18,056 bases of DNA. Origin: UBA1672 sp964015995 (GTDB lineage Bacteria > Pseudomonadota > Alphaproteobacteria > Micavibrionales > Micavibrionaceae). The stretch spans positions 1-18,056 of the forward strand of contig CAXHFH010000041.1 in the NCBI GenBank assembly GCA_964015995.1. The letters are read 5' to 3'. Shown here one piece after another: positions 7,414 through 14,488 of the stretch. Each line of letters opens with the position of its first letter. Position 1 is the first letter of the stretch. The position numbers and the translations under genes were made by a program. The notes beneath the pieces are model-generated. The model was not told the origin of the DNA. It searched no databases and worked only from the letters and a program-made list of their open reading frames with translations.

Positions 7414-8781
7414 TTACTTCGATGATTCCAACAATGGCGCCGTCATATGATATGGCGCGTTCAACAATGATGAATGCACAGAACGTCCCTGTGGGAAGTC
7501 CCATATAATCGTGTTGAACAATCCCTGATCGGAAATCGGTGACCATTCATCATATATGCGGCCTGTTTCAGAACAAATCCATACACGCTCACGCGGGGCG
7601 TCTGCTGCTTTTTCTAACCACGAACGAACCTCCGCATCGTCATGAGTTGCACGCTCTTCCAGTCTCGCCCAAAGCTTATAAAGATACACATTTGGTCTAA
7701 TGGTTTCAGCTTTCTCAAGATGCTTACGTGCCTCGCCCCATAACCCTTCTTGGATCATAACATTGGCCAAGGCCTGTAACCCCTCAACGCTTTCCGTGTT
7801 GTAACTCAACAGCTTTTCAAACCAACGTACACGCGCCATCGGATCATTATCTTTCGGTGGCTGATAAGCCTCTGACCATAATGCCACTAATCCGGGGTGC
7901 GGGTTGCGTTTCCACGCCTTCTCAATCAGTGACACCGCGGCCTTTTGTTTGCCGCGTTCTATATACATACGCCCTAAACGCAATGCCGTGGGTAGAAAAT
8001 TCTTATCGAACTTATAGGCCTTATTTAAAGCACGGAAGAAAAACTCCTCCTGTCCAAGCTGTTTAAACTCTTCTGCCTCCGCTAATAACATTGCGACACG
8101 GTCGCTCTGAGCTTTATTAACAGCAATCGCACCTGCCTTTTCTGCGCGATATAAAATTTTCTTCGCCGAATCCCAATTCCGCGCCTTGATCTCAAGGTCG
8201 TAAACAATACATAAAATCCATCCCTGCTTCGGGTAGTCTTCCAATGCACGATGCCCAAGTTCAAGCGCGCTTTTATAATCACCATTATCAAGAGCCGATT
8301 GCAAAAGGCCACGCACCCCCATAAAGGCCGAATCTTTATTATCCATCAACGCAATAAACGCGCGGGATGCTTCTAACTCATCCCCCTTCAACCTTGCCGC
8401 TTGCGCCTCTAGTAAGGTTGGCAACGGGTTGTCATTACTTAAAAATGCCCGCGCCCTGTGCGCTTGATAGGACGCACTTTTCGCATCCCCCGCGGCCACG
8501 GCAGTTAAACCAATTGTTAATGCCTTGAATCCCTTATCCTTGTTCGTCATATCGCGATAACGCACAAGAGTCTTGGGCATATCCAACGCGCCCTTAACCA
8601 TTGAGAATATCACAATGCCAACAACCACCAGAACCAGCAGAGCAAAAAGGAAGAATCCGATATGAATCGTCATATCATATTCAAGCCAAACAATTTGAAT
8701 TGTTCCCGGATGTTCTGCAATCCATACGACTGCCGCCACAACAATACTAATTTTGACAAGTGTCCAAAGTGCGCGAATCAT
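7414..8781 (-). CDS. hemY: HemY-like TPR membrane protein of the heme cluster
   Basis: A 455-residue protein with the HemY_N organisation: two membrane helices (about 7-23 and 38-62), then a long helical TPR array (about 80-395) on the periplasmic or membrane-adjacent side. It sits behind hemC, hemD and the mitofilin-like gene. The biochemical function of proteobacterial HemY is unsettled; it is not the HemY protoporphyrinogen oxidase of Bacillus. A role as a scaffold near heme-synthesis or envelope-assembly enzymes is inferred from context. The C-terminal residues 401-427 (WICSETG, then WSP, then LFNTIIW) look like a zinc ribbon that has lost most of its cysteines, with only Cys403 remaining. 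The RBS AAGGA lies about six bases before the ATG. The gap to the mitofilin-like gene is 66 bases, consistent with one operon. Confidence 0.85.
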   Translation of the reverse strand: MIRALWTLVKISIVVAAVVWIAEHPGTIQIVWLEYDMTIHIGFFLFALLVLVVVGIVIFSMVKGALDMPKTLVRYRDMTNKDKGFKALTIGLTAVAAGDAKSASYQAHRARAFLSNDNPLPTLLEAQAARLKGDELEASRAFIALMDNKDSAFMGVRGLLQSALDNGDYKSALELGHRALEDYPKQGWILCIVYDLEIKARNWDSAKKILYRAEKAGAIAVNKAQSDRVAMLLAEAEEFKQLGQEEFFFRALNKAYKFDKNFLPTALRLGRMYIERGKQKAAVSLIEKAWKRNPHPGLVALWSEAYQPPKDNDPMARVRWFEKLLSYNTESVEGLQALANVMIQEGLWGEARKHLEKAETIRPNVYLYKLWARLEERATHDDAEVRSWLEKAADAPRERVWICSETGRIYDEWSPISDQGLFNTIIWDFPQGRSVHSSLLNAPYHMTAPLLESSK

Positions 8782-8847
8782 AACTTTCCTTTTCCTAAAG
8801 GGTTCGTGTTGTTTTGATATTTACCAGAGATGAATAGATCCCCACCT

Positions 8848-10473
8848 CTAACGGCTTCCTGCCTGATGTTTTTTCAAAATTTTCTCACCGCCCAAAAGGC
8901 CCGGTCCAAAATTCATTTCAATCGCTTCCTCAATAAGGTTATCAAGTTTGCGTGAGCTAATAAGCTTTTCAACCTCTTTGATCCACGGACGAATAGGCTC
9001 AAGCTCGGGGGCTCTTAATTCGCGGCGCAACAAGTTAATCGCTTCTTCCCAACTATCATTGTCAATTAGGTTTTCCGCTTCGTTCAATGTTGCCTGTGTT
9101 TCAGTACCTGTAATTAATTCGCCGTCTTTTTCAACTTTGATCACTTCGTTAAATTTCGCCGAGACTTTCTCACTGATGGAAACATCCTCACCGCGCAATG
9201 ATGCCGCAACAGCATCCCCTGCGATTGTTTGAAACTCTACACGTAACCCACCGGCGGATAAGATCCCATTTTTTGCATGCGGGCCAAGATCTTCTATCGA
9301 ATTGTAAAGCTTAGTATTATCCTTGCCGACCATATTCTTGAGCAATTCTAAATCACCTTCAAAATCTTCATCGCCTCTGTTCAGAGCAGAACGGACCTGT
9401 GTCATCGCGAGCAACATCGCCGCGGCCTTTAATTCCGTTCCCGGAACATTATTAAGGCTCTGCTGCAATGATTTATTCTTTTCGCGTGCTGCGGCAATCA
9501 ACGCATTTGTTTTCGTTTCATCCTGCTCGGCACCGTCCTCAGAATTTGCAAATATAGGGAGTAAAGCTTCAACTGAATTATCGAGTACTTTTTCTCCCAT
9601 AAAATTACTACGCATTTCTTCAAAGCGATCTTTGAGGGCGTAAATACCGTTTTCACCGGATATCTCAGAAACGTAACTTTGTAATTGTGTTACACGCTCC
9701 CCCAGACCGGCCTCTGTCGTTAAGTCATTTGAAAGTGCTTTTACAGATTCAACTGTATTACTTACTGATTGCTTGGCTTCTACTGCTTGTTGTTTGAGTT
9801 GCTCTAACTCCTCAGACCAGTTCTCAGGTACCAAGCCTTTGAAAGAAGACTGCTCCTGTTTTAATTGCGACAACTCACCTTCAAGTTCTACCAATCGCGC
9901 TTCACGCTTTTCTATTTGTTCATATTTGGGCTTCATAATGCCGATAACGGCGGCCAACACGACAAGAATAACAACCGCGGCAACGATCGCACTGCGTTTC
10001 ATCGCACGACTTTGTATTTGAACAGCCAACTCCGTGTAATCTTCATTCGCAGGCTTTGGCTGCGCAGTCTTTACAGGCGTCTTAGATTCTGAATCATCTT
10101 GTTTCTTCGCTACGGCTTGATCTTCTGATTTCTCAGGCACGGGCACTTCCTCGACAATCTCTGCGGTGATTTCTTCTACATTATCTTGCACATCAGAAGA
10201 ATCTTCAGCGCTTGCCTCAACGGCGGTATCATTTGTCTCAGCAGAGTCAACAACAGGCGCCGCTTCTCCAAGCAATTCCGAAAGCTCTATATTATGCTCA
10301 TTCGCAGCGTCAATAATCATGGCTCTGCGCGTTCCGGGAATCACTCCACGTTTTTTCCATCCCTGAATAGTCGTCACAGCAACATTTGTCTTTGAAGACA
10401 TGGGGCGTATTCCGCCAAATTTTTCTATAATCTCTGCCGCATTTTCGATCGGCTTCTTTCCCGATTTGCTCAT
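8848..10473 (-). CDS. HTH-mitofilin fusion (COG4223-type) membrane protein
   Basis: A 541-residue bitopic protein. Domain order: an N-terminal helix-turn-helix (about 10-68, IIEKFGGIRPM, then VAVTTIQGWKKRG and a basic helix), resembling Cro/YdaS-like or phage carph-isopro DNA-binding domains; an acidic Glu/Asp/Val-rich linker (about 70-145); one membrane helix (161-179) after a basic MKR; a coiled coil (about 183-265); and a C-terminal helical region (about 340-541). The last resembles the alphaproteobacterial mitofilin domain, with MLLAMTQVRSALNRGDEDF near 353-371 and a Trp-Ile-containing end. Bacterial Mic60-like proteins bend membranes from the periplasm, which would leave the HTH in the cytoplasm. 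The RBS AGAGGA lies about eight bases before the ATG. The gene lies 124 bases after hemD, so an internal promoter is possible. Whether the HTH binds DNA is unknown. Confidence 0.85.
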   Translation of the reverse strand: MSKSGKKPIENAAEIIEKFGGIRPMSSKTNVAVTTIQGWKKRGVIPGTRRAMIIDAANEHNIELSELLGEAAPVVDSAETNDTAVEASAEDSSDVQDNVEEITAEIVEEVPVPEKSEDQAVAKKQDDSESKTPVKTAQPKPANEDYTELAVQIQSRAMKRSAIVAAVVILVVLAAVIGIMKPKYEQIEKREARLVELEGELSQLKQEQSSFKGLVPENWSEELEQLKQQAVEAKQSVSNTVESVKALSNDLTTEAGLGERVTQLQSYVSEISGENGIYALKDRFEEMRSNFMGEKVLDNSVEALLPIFANSEDGAEQDETKTNALIAAAREKNKSLQQSLNNVPGTELKAAAMLLAMTQVRSALNRGDEDFEGDLELLKNMVGKDNTKLYNSIEDLGPHAKNGILSAGGLRVEFQTIAGDAVAASLRGEDVSISEKVSAKFNEVIKVEKDGELITGTETQATLNEAENLIDNDSWEEAINLLRRELRAPELEPIRPWIKEVEKLISSRKLDNLIEEAIEMNFGPGLLGGEKILKKHQAGSR

Positions 10474-10597
10474 TTGATGATTCCTCTGTTTTGATACTCT
10501 TTATTCATAACACATACAGCGCAGATAAAACAAAAATGAAATACATAATGAAAACAAAGTGTACGTTTACATTACATAAGACCGCACTTGGATAATT

Positions 10598-11353
10598 TCA
10601 CGAACAATACCGATGCACGGCTTCTGCCATGGCCTTCATATCGGGCTTATCGGAAACTATTATGTTTTCCTTTTTAAAAACGCTAGATACATACTCTAGC
10701 ACGGGCTGGCTAATACATAAAATATCAATTTGATCTGCATCCACAGAATTCTCTTTTTGATATTGCTGAATAAGACGTACAAACACCTCTGCTGTACGTT
10801 TAGAAAATAAGGTCACAAGACCAATACGCTGATTACGCAAATCATCTAAAAATGATTCTGAAAAATGATCCGCCGTTTCGGCACTGTAACAAACCGCCTC
10901 ATCAACAATAATGTCGTTTGATTGTATTGCACTTTTAATATCAACAGAGACATCTTGCCCGCGTAAATATAAAAACCTTTGGTTGCGCCCTGCGGATTTT
11001 AACTCATCTATTAACGGCTCCACCGTTTGGCAACATTGAGCAATATTCACCACACCAATCGCCCTCAAACCCTCTGCTGTTTTTTTACCCACACAATAAA
11101 AAGGCGTATCTAACAGGTTTGGATTTTTTTTAATTGCCGGAATCGCATTAACGCTCGTGATGATCACGCCATCATAATGAACCGTGCCCGATATCTGAAA
11201 ATCTCTAATTTCTATCCGTAATAACGGCTCTAAAATAAGTCGGCCCGATTTAATCGTAAACGGGCCCGATTTCAGGTCATAAACACCCTTTGACAAAATT
11301 CGGGCAAATTCCTGGCCTTGCGCGTATGGTCTGGTAATAACAACTTTGCTCAT
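10598..11353 (-). CDS. hemD: Uroporphyrinogen-III synthase HemD
   Basis: Converts hydroxymethylbilane, the HemC product, to uroporphyrinogen III by ring closure and D-ring inversion in the cytoplasm. The protein is 251 residues from the ATG at 11353. It shows the opening MSKVVITRPYAQG, ILEPLLRIEI, the DGVIITSVNA strand, FYCVGKKTAEGLRAIGV in the middle, and LVTLFSKRTAEVFVRLI near the end. Sequence conservation in this family is always low, so hemC context supports the call. The longest frame starts 14 codons earlier and overlaps hemC; the 11353 start is chosen because it gives the canonical TRP opening and lies seven bases after the hemC stop. Between residues 22 and 37 there is an extra segment containing a KSG repeat, about 12 residues longer than in typical homologues. 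Confidence 0.9.
   Translation of the reverse strand: MSKVVITRPYAQGQEFARILSKGVYDLKSGPFTIKSGRLILEPLLRIEIRDFQISGTVHYDGVIITSVNAIPAIKKNPNLLDTPFYCVGKKTAEGLRAIGVVNIAQCCQTVEPLIDELKSAGRNQRFLYLRGQDVSVDIKSAIQSNDIIVDEAVCYSAETADHFSESFLDDLRNQRIGLVTLFSKRTAEVFVRLIQQYQKENSVDADQIDILCISQPVLEYVSSVFKKENIIVSDKPDMKAMAEAVHRYCS
11242..11283 (-). repeat. 21-base in-frame tandem duplication in hemD
   Basis: The ten bases GGCCCGATTT (plus strand) occur at 11242-11251 and again at 11263-11272, exactly 21 bases apart. In the protein this gives two successive seven-residue units, DLKSGPF and TIKSGRL. The segment falls where HemD proteins usually have a short turn between the first helix and second strand. It looks like an old slippage duplication kept in frame. 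Confidence 0.6.
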
Positions 11354-11360
11354 GTCATTT

Positions 11361-12326
11361 TCAGTCTTTATTGGACAAAACAGATGCAGGAACACGCGCC
11401 TTAAGCCTTAAGCCAACAGACCGACCAAAGTGCATCGCATCCTCATCTCGCTCGATTGTAATCTGCTCTTTTTCGCGCCATGTATTCTTTCCGTCTGGTG
11501 AAACCACACAAACATCCAGCGACAGAACCTTCCCGTCTAACGTTGCTAAAACACCAACAGGGGTGTGGCACGTGCCGTCAAGCGCGCGCAAAACTGCGCG
11601 CTCGCACTCAACGCAAACGACTGTTTCAACACACGAAAATTGGCCTAAAAAGGATAAAACTCGAGCATCAGCTTCTCGGATCTCAATGCCCACCGCGCCC
11701 TGACCCACGGACGGCAACATATCCCCCAGATCAAGAAAAGATTGTGCCTTATCGATCATACCCAAACGGCGCAAGCCTGCCGCAGCAAGGAAGGTGGCAT
11801 CAACCTGACCCGCATTCAGCTTATCCAATCTCGTTTGCACATTCCCGCGAAAAGGCACGACCTTCAAATCAGGCCTTGCGCTCAAAAGAAAGGCCTCACG
11901 GCGCACGCTTGCCGTCCCCACAACAGAACCCATTGGTAAGTCATGAATATTTTGCGCCTTATTGGACAAAAACATATCTCTGACATCTTCGCGAGGCAAC
12001 ATGAAGGGGATGGTCAAACCAACGGGTAGAACTGTTTCCATATCTTTCATTGAATGAACGGCGATATCAATCGCGCCCGCTAATAATGCCTCTTCAATCT
12101 CTTTCGCAAATTGCGCTTTCCCACCCTCTAATGCTTCCAAACGCTTCTCACCATCCGCAGGACGCCAATCCCCCGAAGTCTTTATAATTCGTATGGTTAC
12201 ATCTATTTCTTGACCAATATTGTCTATTTCAGACTTTACCTTATTGGCCTGCCATAACGCCAATGGTGAACCACGCGTTCCGATGACGATTTTCTCGGGG
12301 TATGTATATTCAGATTTGACACTCAT
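11361..12326 (-). CDS. hemC: Porphobilinogen deaminase (hydroxymethylbilane synthase) HemC
   Basis: Polymerises four porphobilinogen molecules to hydroxymethylbilane, the substrate of HemD. Residue numbers here count from a GTG one codon earlier. Seen: IGTRGSPLALWQA (16-28), KTSGDWRPADG (50-60), the active-site AVHSMKDME (90-98) with Asp96 matching the catalytic aspartate, VVGTASVRREA (136-146), FRGNVQTRLDKL (160-171), and the cofactor-attachment loop DGTCHTPVGV with Cys254. Length is usual. The longest frame uses the GTG at 12329; the ATG directly after it (12326-12324) is the likelier start. Only 24 bases separate it from the divergent tsaD, so its promoter must lie within the tsaD coding region or this gap. 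hemD follows after seven bases and is surely co-transcribed. Confidence 0.97.
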   Translation of the reverse strand: MSVKSEYTYPEKIVIGTRGSPLALWQANKVKSEIDNIGQEIDVTIRIIKTSGDWRPADGEKRLEALEGGKAQFAKEIEEALLAGAIDIAVHSMKDMETVLPVGLTIPFMLPREDVRDMFLSNKAQNIHDLPMGSVVGTASVRREAFLLSARPDLKVVPFRGNVQTRLDKLNAGQVDATFLAAAGLRRLGMIDKAQSFLDLGDMLPSVGQGAVGIEIREADARVLSFLGQFSCVETVVCVECERAVLRALDGTCHTPVGVLATLDGKVLSLDVCVVSPDGKNTWREKEQITIERDEDAMHFGRSVGLRLKARVPASVLSNKD

Positions 12327-12350
12327 CACTTACGGCTTTATCTCTTACTC

Positions 12351-13433
12351 ATGATCGTTTTAGGCATTGAAACAAGCTGCGATGAAACAGCTGCTGCAGT
12401 CGTTACCGACAATAGAGAAATACGCTCTAATGTTGTGCTGAGTCAACTGGAAGAGCATAGGGTTTATGGTGGCGTTGTGCCAGAGATTGCCGCGCGTGCG
12501 CATCTGGAGCATATAGACAAGGTTATAAAGGCCGCTCTGGATGATGCCGGCATAACCTTTAATGAGCTTGACGGTGTCGCGTCCACATGCGGCCCGGGCC
12601 TTATTGGCGGCGTGATGATTGGCATGATGAGCGCCAAAGCCATTGCCTCCATCCAGAACATTCCATTCATTGGGATAAACCATCTGGAAGGTCATGTTCT
12701 GACCGCACGCCTAACGGACGATGTTTCCTTCCCTTATCTCGTACTGCTCGTTTCAGGCGGGCATACGCAAATCTTGGTGGCCGAAGGGTTAGGCCAATAT
12801 AAACGATGGGGCACAACATTGGATGATGCCGCAGGTGAATGTTTTGACAAAAGCGCCAAGCTCATGGGACTTCCCTACCCCGGTGGCCCGAATGTAGAAA
12901 AATTCGCATCACATTGCCCCAATCCCAAAGCCGCTATTGAACGCTTCCCACTTCCCAGCCCGATGAAAGGAAGAAAGAATTGCGACTTTTCATTCTCAGG
13001 CTTAAAGACAGCTGTGAGACTGCATGTCGATAATCTACCGGAAGGCAAGCTTGAACGATCAGATATCATAGATTTATGCTATGCCTTCCAATCTAAAATG
13101 GCTGAAATTTTAGCCGATAGATGCAAAAGCGCTATTGAGCGTTTCTTACAAGACTATGGTGATCAAACCAAAAACCCGACACTTATCGTATGTGGCGGTG
13201 TTTCAGCAAACAAAACCATCGCACAAAAACTAAACGAACTGGCCAATGATTACGGCATGAAGGTTAACGCACCCCCCCTATCCCTATCAGGTGATAACGG
13301 TGCGATGATTGCGTGGGCCGGTATTGAACGCCTGAAAGACGGCCAAAACGATACAATGGATTTCAAGGCACGCCCACGCTGGCCCCTTGACCCAACCGCC
13401 GCGCCGCGCCATGGTGGTGGGGTAAAAGCATAA
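12351..13433 (+). CDS. tsaD: tRNA t6A threonylcarbamoyltransferase TsaD
   Basis: Transfers the threonylcarbamoyl group to A37 of ANN-decoding tRNAs together with TsaB and TsaE. It belongs to the ASKHA/Kae1 fold and carries one iron or zinc ion. Seen: the opening MIVLGIETSCDETAAAVV; metal ligands His111 and His115 in NHLEGH; nucleotide-binding VSGGHTQ (134-140) and DDAAGECFDKSAKLMG (158-173); CGGVSANKTI (281-290); and the third metal ligand Asp315 in SGDNGAMIAW. The protein is 360 residues, as usual for alphaproteobacteria. No Shine-Dalgarno is visible in the 24 bases before the ATG, so a leaderless or very short-leader mRNA is possible. It heads the plus-strand unit with gpsA 38 bases downstream. 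Confidence 0.97.
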   Translation: MIVLGIETSCDETAAAVVTDNREIRSNVVLSQLEEHRVYGGVVPEIAARAHLEHIDKVIKAALDDAGITFNELDGVASTCGPGLIGGVMIGMMSAKAIASIQNIPFIGINHLEGHVLTARLTDDVSFPYLVLLVSGGHTQILVAEGLGQYKRWGTTLDDAAGECFDKSAKLMGLPYPGGPNVEKFASHCPNPKAAIERFPLPSPMKGRKNCDFSFSGLKTAVRLHVDNLPEGKLERSDIIDLCYAFQSKMAEILADRCKSAIERFLQDYGDQTKNPTLIVCGGVSANKTIAQKLNELANDYGMKVNAPPLSLSGDNGAMIAWAGIERLKDGQNDTMDFKARPRWPLDPTAAPRHGGGVKA

Positions 13434-13471
13434 CTTTATAAACCAATCAAGCAGATGTAAGGATAAACGCA

Positions 13472-14473
13472 ATGCAAGCGATCTCTACGGAAACAGTCAG
13501 TGTCATCGGGGCAGGATCTTGGGGAACGGCTCTTGCACAATCTATGGCATTCCAAGGGCACTCAGTGACCTTGTGGGCCAGAAAGCCTGAGCTTGCCGAA
13601 GAAATCAACACAGCCCATGCCAACAGCCGCTATTTGGAAGGCGTACAGCTTAGTCCCAATATCAAGGCCACAAGTGACTTAAAAACCGCCATGGAGAATA
13701 ACGTTCTATTCATGGTCACTCCCGCACAATCCATGCGTTTTGTGCTCGCAGAGATGGGTTTTTTCGTGCGCGGTGATCACAAACTTGTCTTATGCTCTAA
13801 AGGCATCGAAATGGAAAGCTATATGATGATGAGTGATGTGGCCAAGGGTATGATGCCCACCACACCTGTTGCCGTACTCACTGGCCCTAATTTTGCCCAT
13901 GAGATAGCACGCAGAAAGCCAGCTGCGACTACGCTCGCCTGCCAAGATGAAGCACTTGCCAAAGAGCTTCAGAATATCGTCGTTACCCCGTATTTTCGCC
14001 CCTATCGATCAAACGATATCATTGGCGCGCAAATCGCAGGTGCATTGAAAAATGTTATCGCCATCGCATGCGGTATCTCAAAAGGGTTGAATATGGGTGA
14101 AAGCGCAAATGCCAGCCTCGTCACCAGAGGCCTCGCCGAGATTGCGCGTCTTGGCGTTGCCATGGGTGCACAACAAGAAACATTCATGGGAATGTGTGGC
14201 ATGGGTGATATGATGCTGACATGCTCCTCGGAACAATCTCGTAATTTTTCTCTCGGCTTTGCCTTGGGTCAGGGACAAGCATTAAACACAATCATGGGCA
14301 CACGCCAATCCGTTACTGAGGGTGTCCATACCGCAAAATCGGCCACAAAGTTAGCCGAAAAATACGGCGTGGAATTACCTATTTGCACCGCCATTCACAA
14401 ATGCCTGAATGAAGGTTTGGCTCTTGACGTTGCACTAAAGGAAATGTTGAATCGTCCTATCGGCGAGGAATAA
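13472..14473 (+). CDS. gpsA: Glycerol-3-phosphate dehydrogenase [NAD(P)+] GpsA
   Basis: Reduces dihydroxyacetone phosphate to sn-glycerol 3-phosphate for phospholipid synthesis in the cytoplasm. Seen: the Rossmann loop VIGAGSWGTALA (11-22); SKGIE (109-113); LTGPNFAHEIA (136-146); the catalytic lysine motif AGALKNVIAIACGI with Lys193; SLVTRGLAEIARLG (215-228); and MGMCGMGDMMLTC (239-251). Length (333) is standard. The RBS AAGGA is about eight bases before the ATG. The gene lies 38 bases after tsaD and 15 bases before acs, so all three are probably one transcript. The tsaD-gpsA order is common in alphaproteobacteria. Confidence 0.97.
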   Translation: MQAISTETVSVIGAGSWGTALAQSMAFQGHSVTLWARKPELAEEINTAHANSRYLEGVQLSPNIKATSDLKTAMENNVLFMVTPAQSMRFVLAEMGFFVRGDHKLVLCSKGIEMESYMMMSDVAKGMMPTTPVAVLTGPNFAHEIARRKPAATTLACQDEALAKELQNIVVTPYFRPYRSNDIIGAQIAGALKNVIAIACGISKGLNMGESANASLVTRGLAEIARLGVAMGAQQETFMGMCGMGDMMLTCSSEQSRNFSLGFALGQGQALNTIMGTRQSVTEGVHTAKSATKLAEKYGVELPICTAIHKCLNEGLALDVALKEMLNRPIGEE

Positions 14474-14488
14474 TGAAAGGTTTATGTC

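Noticed and set aside
7404..7420. Bidirectional terminator between the rhomboid gene and hemY
   Set aside because: Only two bases separate the stop codons, and no stem-loop with a T run is visible around them.
9323..9643. 106-codon Ser-rich plus-strand frame, with similar ones at 8948-9232, 9773-10021 and 10166-10366
   Set aside because: They are mirror frames of the Glu/Leu/Ala-rich mitofilin-like gene. Such codons read backwards give Ser/Phe/Arg-rich nonsense.
10474..10597. Possible promoter (TTGTTT, 18 bases, TATGAA) ahead of the mitofilin-like gene
   Set aside because: Both boxes match consensus poorly in a very AT-rich stretch. I could not tell it from chance, although an internal promoter here remains possible.
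11354..11395. 14-residue N-terminal extension of HemD overlapping hemC
   Set aside because: HemD proteins start close to the TRP motif. The ATG at 11353, seven bases after hemC, gives the canonical beginning.
11480..11983. 167-codon plus-strand open frame
   Set aside because: It lies wholly antisense to hemC, which has every family motif. The frame has a composition expected of an opposite-strand shadow and no RBS.
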